The notes beneath the pieces are model-generated. The model was not told where the DNA came from. It saw only the letters and a program-made list of their open reading frames with translations, and searched no databases. From assembly GCA_003427395.1 (NCBI GenBank), contig BFEA01000482.1, positions 861,447-916,039 of the forward strand: 54,593 nucleotides of DNA. Direction: 5' to 3'. Shown in pieces: positions 50,296 to 54,593 of the stretch. The translations under genes were made by a program, and so were the position numbers. Every line of letters starts with the position of its first letter. The stretch's first letter is position 1. The stretch is from Chara braunii. Its lineage: Eukaryota; Streptophyta; Charophyceae; Charales; Characeae.

Positions 50296-50449
50296 GAGTA
50301 GATTGTTGCAAGCGGATAGATTGACGAAAGAAACTTTTAGACGCCTCCTCCCCCCAAGATACCGCACCACCTTCACGGAACTCAGTCATCCCTTCCTGGC
50401 ACATGAAGACATTGCTACAGAGATATAACAGATAAATAATTATGCATCA

Positions 50450-51798
50450 GTGTATTTCAAAGACATCCTAACATCTCGCAGAGCACCCGGGGAATCTCCG
50501 GAGGAAATGTGGGGGGTAAGGGACATCTGGGAAAATACTACTGTTTCTCTCTCATTATCGGATAAACTCCTACTGGACAGGCCTTTAACTGTGGAAGAAC
50601 TAATGACGGCTAGGAAGCTGTTAGCTAAAGGTAAGTGTCCTGGAGATGATGGACTGCCGGTAGAGTACCTCGAGGTGGTGTGGGAACAAGTAGCCCCCCT
50701 CCTATTGAAGGTTTATAATGACATTTTGGTAGGAGGGAGACTGACACCAAACACGTCAAGGGGCATAATCACGCTGCTATATAAGAAAGGGGACGTTAGG
50801 AATATTAGAAACTACCGCCCCATTTCCTTACTAAACGTGACTTATAAGATCTTTGCCAAAGCCCTATCTGTCAGATTAGCCCCTCACCTTCCTCACTTAG
50901 TGGCTACGGACTAGGGTGCTTTGTGAAGGGCCGATCGATTATGGATAACATTACGTTAGCCATAGAGGCACTGGAAATCGTAAGGAAGGAGGAAAGGGAT
51001 GTAGCTGTCATAATGTTAGACGTGGAGAAAGTGTACGACAGGGTCAACTGGACCTTCGTACAGGCTACACTGGAAGTGATGGACTTTGGTCCGAATTTCA
51101 GACGATGGGTGACGGTAATGTACTCCTTTTCGACGACCGCGGTCCTGGTTAATGATACGGTATCGAATGAGATCACCCTCACACGCTCCCTACGCCAAGG
51201 GTGCCCGTTGGCCCCATTGCTGTTCGTAGTACAAATGGAGGTGTTGTTGAATGCCATCAGGAAGCAGCCACAGATTGTAGGACTTATAGTTAGTCCTGAA
51301 ACACGGGTAGTAACTGGAGCAATTGCCGATGATCTGCTAGCGATCTGTCAAAATATTGAAGAGTCCCTAGCAATGTTGAAGAGTGTGATAGATGATTACT
51401 GCCAATTGTCGGAAGCGAGGGTTAATTGGGACAAATCGATCTTCTTCCTGCCAGGTACTTATGACCTCCAAGCTGATTGGGGTATGAAAAGGGTTCAGGG
51501 TACAGTAGCAGACCGTTACCTCGGAATACAGGTCTCCCTGGGAAAATGCGAACAGGCCCAGGACGCCATCATTGTGGGTAAAGTTGCAGCTAGGCTTGAG
51601 AGATGTCAGGCGACACTTAGTCTATCCTTGTTGGGATGGGTTTTAGTGTTAAATACTTCTATTTTTTCCCTCCTCTCGTTCGTTTTCGCAATCAGACTCT
51701 CATCAAAAGCCACCCTCTCAGAAATTGTGAGGCTAGCAGCCAGATATCTTTGGAGTCCCGGAAAGAACGAGGGCAGATGCCTCTCGAAGTTGGCCTGA
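50450..51798 (+). pseudogene. LINE B2 reverse transcriptase, one frameshift
   Basis: The frame 50450-50914 gives GKCPGDDGLPVEYLEVVWEQ, ITLLYKKGD and NYRPISLLNVTYKIFAKALS. A frameshift near 50913 leads to 50923-51798, a 291-codon open frame. This has VKGRSIMDNI, box A IMLDVEKVYDRVNW, box B RSLRQGCPLAPLLF and box C AIADDLLAI, all with canonical catalytic residues. This is the most intact RT in the window and shows the ancestral form of family B. It lacks the endonuclease and so is not autonomous. Confidence 0.88.
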
Positions 51799-53330
51799 CA
51801 CCAAGTACGACTGGGGGCTGACTAGGAAAGAGGACGTATGGACGTGCATTCACATGGGCTCTTACCTCCGTAGGGGCTCTTCCTCTCAAGTCTGGTCAGA
51901 CATCTTGAAGACATGGCGTAAACTCAAACCAAAACAGGTGGACGCAGACTCCAGGGCCACAGTATTGAAACAAAATCTCTTTGACAATGCAAGGATCAGA
52001 GATCTGGCAGGAGCCGCGTTTCAGGCTACTAACGCGAAGGGATGTTACGGAAGGAAGTGGATTGAGCGAGGGGTGGTGACGATCAGTGACATATGGAACA
52101 CGGAGAAGGGACAGTGGATGGAGGAAGCAGAAATGAAAGAGAAGTTGGGGGGGTTACGCAGGGTGGGACAAAGACTATAGGATTTGGTGGAAGCAATACC
52201 CGAGGAGTGGAAGACTCTGCTGTTTAAGGGGGGTACAAAGGAGGGAACGTGGCACCAGCTAACACAGGAAGAAGGGCAGACAATGCGCTATGGCTGGCTA
52301 ATCTCAATAGAAGAAGATATGTTCATAGTAGAAGAATGGAGAAGAGAAAAGGGGGGTGATGATCGCATCTTATATGAGAGGATGATAGTGCTGGGTGCAG
52401 AAGACCTACAGGGGCAAGTAAGAGTGGAGATGCCGCCGAGGTGGAAAAGAGGGAAGCCAGCCTCCCTGCTTTGTGGAGGAAAAGGGATAGATGAGATGCG
52501 TATGGACCCTTATGGGAGGAAATGGGGAAAAACTCCATCGCAAAGAGAGACACCAACGCTGGCAGCGTATACGCCAAAATTTGGGGTTAGTCTTCTGAAA
52601 GGACCACTGGAATCAGAAAGCCAAATCTGGCATAAGCTGACAACTTCTCTCGACCTACCGGAGACGGGTCCAACTACTCGGTTAAGGCAACTGTGGGAAC
52701 AGCCGCAAAAGCTACCATCAAGGAAACAGGCGGGTCTATTGTGGATGCTCTCAAGGGGAATTGTTCCTTCGACAAATTGGCTGTGGGAGCGAGGAATGGA
52801 GGTGGGGTTAATATGTCCACAGTGCGCAGAGGAAGTGGAAACAGCACGACACATATTCGTGGAATGCCCAGTGGCACAGCAACTCTGGGACTGGTGGAAA
52901 ATACATTGGCAAAAAATGGAGCAACAATGTACTAGTTTGGGACGACATCTGGATTATGACAGGCAGCTTATCGGTGTCCCTTACCAGAGAGAAGGGATGG
53001 GGCTATATAGCCCAAGTAGCAAGAGCTACACTTCTCTGGGTCCTTTGGCAAGGGAGGAATGCCAGAGTCTATAGAGATGAGGAGTTACCTCTGCAACAAC
53101 GCCAATTCCAGGTGCGCTCCCAACTACGTACAACAGTCATGGTAGACTGGGCCCGCAAGGTGAGGAGGAAGAAATTGGGCAGAAGAAGATACATGGTTCC
53201 GGAAGACATGGGCACAGAGAGGGATTCTGGAGCAGATCAAACCACAGGGAGGAATGACTCTGGCACCGTGGTTCTTGCATGGAGGAATAACCTGAAACAC
53301 TTGGTTGCTTCAAGTCCGTAGTAGGACGGC
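51799..53330 (+). pseudogene. LINE B2 connector and zf-RVT region
   Basis: The frames 51854-52180 and 52184-53074 align with the post-RT part of the other family-B copies (WIERGVVTISDIWN, AIPEEWKTLL). The zinc motif CPQC...HIFVECPVAQQLW lies at about 52815-52890. A frame change after 52930 gives GWGYIAQVARATLLWVLWQG (52956-53321). Stops and shifts make it non-functional. Confidence 0.8.
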
Positions 53331-53594
53331 AGAAGAAAGAACAAGGGACAAGAGGGAGTGTTTTCTTTTGGCAAGGGGGGATAACTGAGGCATCACGCGT
53401 CTTGAGTGCTCCGGGGAGTGCAACAGACATAGGAGCGATTGTTAGCTCCGCTTTTTGGAGACCTTTCGTAGCTTTCCTTAGATGCGTGTAGGTTGATAGG
53501 AAGAGGAGCGGTTTTAGATTACAGGTAGGTGTTAGGCTTTTGGTCCCCCCCCTACGGGGGGCGGGCGAATTTTATTTGGATGAGATCAGGAGGG

Positions 53595-54465
53595 ACTTCC
53601 TGTATGGATCCCGCCTGAATCACGCCTAGAAGTCCTCAACAATGAACAAGATAAGACAGACGGAAGATGGGTTAAAGTTCTGGGTATGTTGGAGTTGGAA
53701 ATTATATGTATCGTATCCATTTACGCCCCTAACACCTCCCACGAGAGAAGGACTTTTTTTGAAAAGATAGAATCAATCCCCACCCCGGATATCCCGCTGA
53801 TCCTAGAGGAGACTTCAATGCTGCTCCTGACAGAGGGTTGGCCCGGTGGAAAACGCCTCCCTCTACAATACATAATGCAGAAGAGGACGAAAAAATGTTG
53901 TACGAACTATGCGCCTCTCTCTCACTCTTCGACACCTTCAGACGAAGCCACCCAACCGAAAGAGCTTTTACTTGTTTACGGGACAATAACCCTGGATCGA
54001 TTTAATCATGGCATCTGAAGACCTGGGCGGGGGACTCACGCTGTCGGCAATACTGCCAATCAGCTCGTACCCGTGCCTGGACCATAGGATGTGTACGGTG
54101 ATTTGGACCTTTCGAAAACGACCCGATCAGGGGGCGAGTTACTACAAACTCAACACCTCTCTGCTCCGGTCTAGTTCCTTCCAAAGGTACCTACAACAAG
54201 CTTGGAATTACTGGAAAAATACCCGCTCCCAACATGACTCTCAAATTACCTGGTTCAACAACGGGCTGTTCTTTCTGGCTAAGAAATGCAACGAATACTC
54301 AAAACTTCTCGCTGCACAATGACATCATCAAGAAATTACGGTTATGAAAAATTTTATGGAAGCGGAACAAAAATTATTTTCGCAAGAACAGGAACCAACT
54401 ATCACGGAATCATAATCTCAAATAGAGGACCTAAAATCTCAGCTCTTGAGACACGCACAATATCA
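53595..54465 (+). mobile_element. LINE family A, copy 2, endonuclease part
   Basis: Endonuclease motifs are spread over two frames: RWVKVLG, VSIYAPN, then GDFNAAPDRGLARW near 53800-53850 and ERAFTCLRDNNP near 53960. The linker (YYKLNTSLL, WFNNGLFFLAKKCNEYSKLL) is in the frame 54008-54322. It matches the family-A copy at 3.0-3.5 kb. RT is missing because the copy stops near 54465, where unrelated GC-rich DNA begins. Confidence 0.8.
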
Positions 54466-54554
54466 TTGGCCAGGGTTGTCAACCCCCGGGCTCGGGGCCC
54501 CGGTGGGGGTCCCGGGGGTCGGGGGTCGGCACCCCCGGCCTCGAAAAAAAAAAC

Positions 54555-54593
<39 letters not shown>
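54466..54593 (+). other. GC-rich block ending in poly(A)
   Basis: A short CCCCGG-rich sequence (54476-54540) is followed by AAAAAAAAAACGC and then at least 37 A to the window end. It resembles the 3' end of a short retroposon inserted in LINE A2, but only its tail is inside the window. Confidence 0.5.

Larger units (their letters stand above)
50296..53594 (+). mobile_element. LINE family B, copy 2, 5'-truncated
   Basis: The copy starts in the linker before the RT (ETFRRLLPP, ELSHPFLAHE align with EAFQKLTPW, ELCHPFDPQ of the 33-40 kb LINE). It runs through RT and zinc-binding regions to the 3' UTR. There is no poly(A); the 3' side meets LINE A2 near 53595. Its RT is better preserved than that of the full-length copy. 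It sits directly next to an antisense U2 retrocopy. Confidence 0.85.

Overview
The window looks like nuclear DNA of a streptophyte green alga or early land plant. A charophyte such as Chara is my best guess. The evidence is a plant-type SIP aquaporin split by a very long intron, plant-type U6 and U2 snRNA retrocopies, dense non-LTR retrotransposons, tRNA-derived SINEs and abundant microsatellites. Three N runs (27387, 32368, 41058-41097) show it is a draft assembly. The species assignment is inference; no bacterial or organellar signature is visible.

The only clear host gene is on the minus strand: a small basic intrinsic protein (SIP) aquaporin with exon 1 at 31709-32290 and exon 2 at 14581-14868. 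The exons join in frame across a 16,840-bp GT-AG intron. That intron holds most of 14.9-31.7 kb: a LINE 3' fragment, six U6-derived copies, three tRNA-derived SINEs, a 189-bp MITE, minisatellites, and most of a dispersed family of hammerhead ribozymes.

Region by region: 0.5 kb holds a decayed hammerhead copy. 1.36-1.55 kb is a MITE. 2.5-2.9 kb is a decayed reverse transcriptase of Penelope-like flavour. 3.0-9.9 kb is a LINE (family A) split by a 2,836-bp TGT...ACA element with 4-bp target-site duplications, probably a solo LTR. 9.9-14.6 kb is unique or tandem-repeat DNA with a perfect 19-bp hairpin. 14.6-32.3 kb is the SIP gene. 33.28-40.57 kb is a complete but mutated LINE (family B) with a poly(A) tail and perfect 10-bp target-site duplications. 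40.6-42.3 kb holds a foldback element and a gapped GT repeat. 42.28-48.60 kb is a Penelope-like element with about 890-bp direct terminal repeats, a CCHC/coiled-coil ORF1, and an ORF2 in which GIY-YIG precedes the reverse transcriptase. 49.52-50.12 kb is a 598-bp TIR element. 50.2 kb is a U2 retrocopy. 50.3-53.6 kb is a second family-B LINE and 53.6-54.5 kb the start of a second family-A LINE.

The most striking content is self-cleaving RNA. Two architectures are present. Type III hammerheads (stem III open) occur as five loci at 0.5, 15.0, 17.4, 24.5 and 25.0-25.2 kb. Two keep the whole catalytic core, and one is split by a 162-bp insertion exactly between the CUGAUGA box and stem II. Type I hammerheads (stem I open, minimal stem III) sit at equivalent places in both terminal repeats of the Penelope-like element; the 5' copy keeps the core and the 3' copy has lost the invariant G5. 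The type III copies share a downstream module of about 80 bp that also occurs alone, which suggests a retrozyme-like, ribozyme-driven repeat family. Almost all transposon ORFs are broken by stops and frameshifts.
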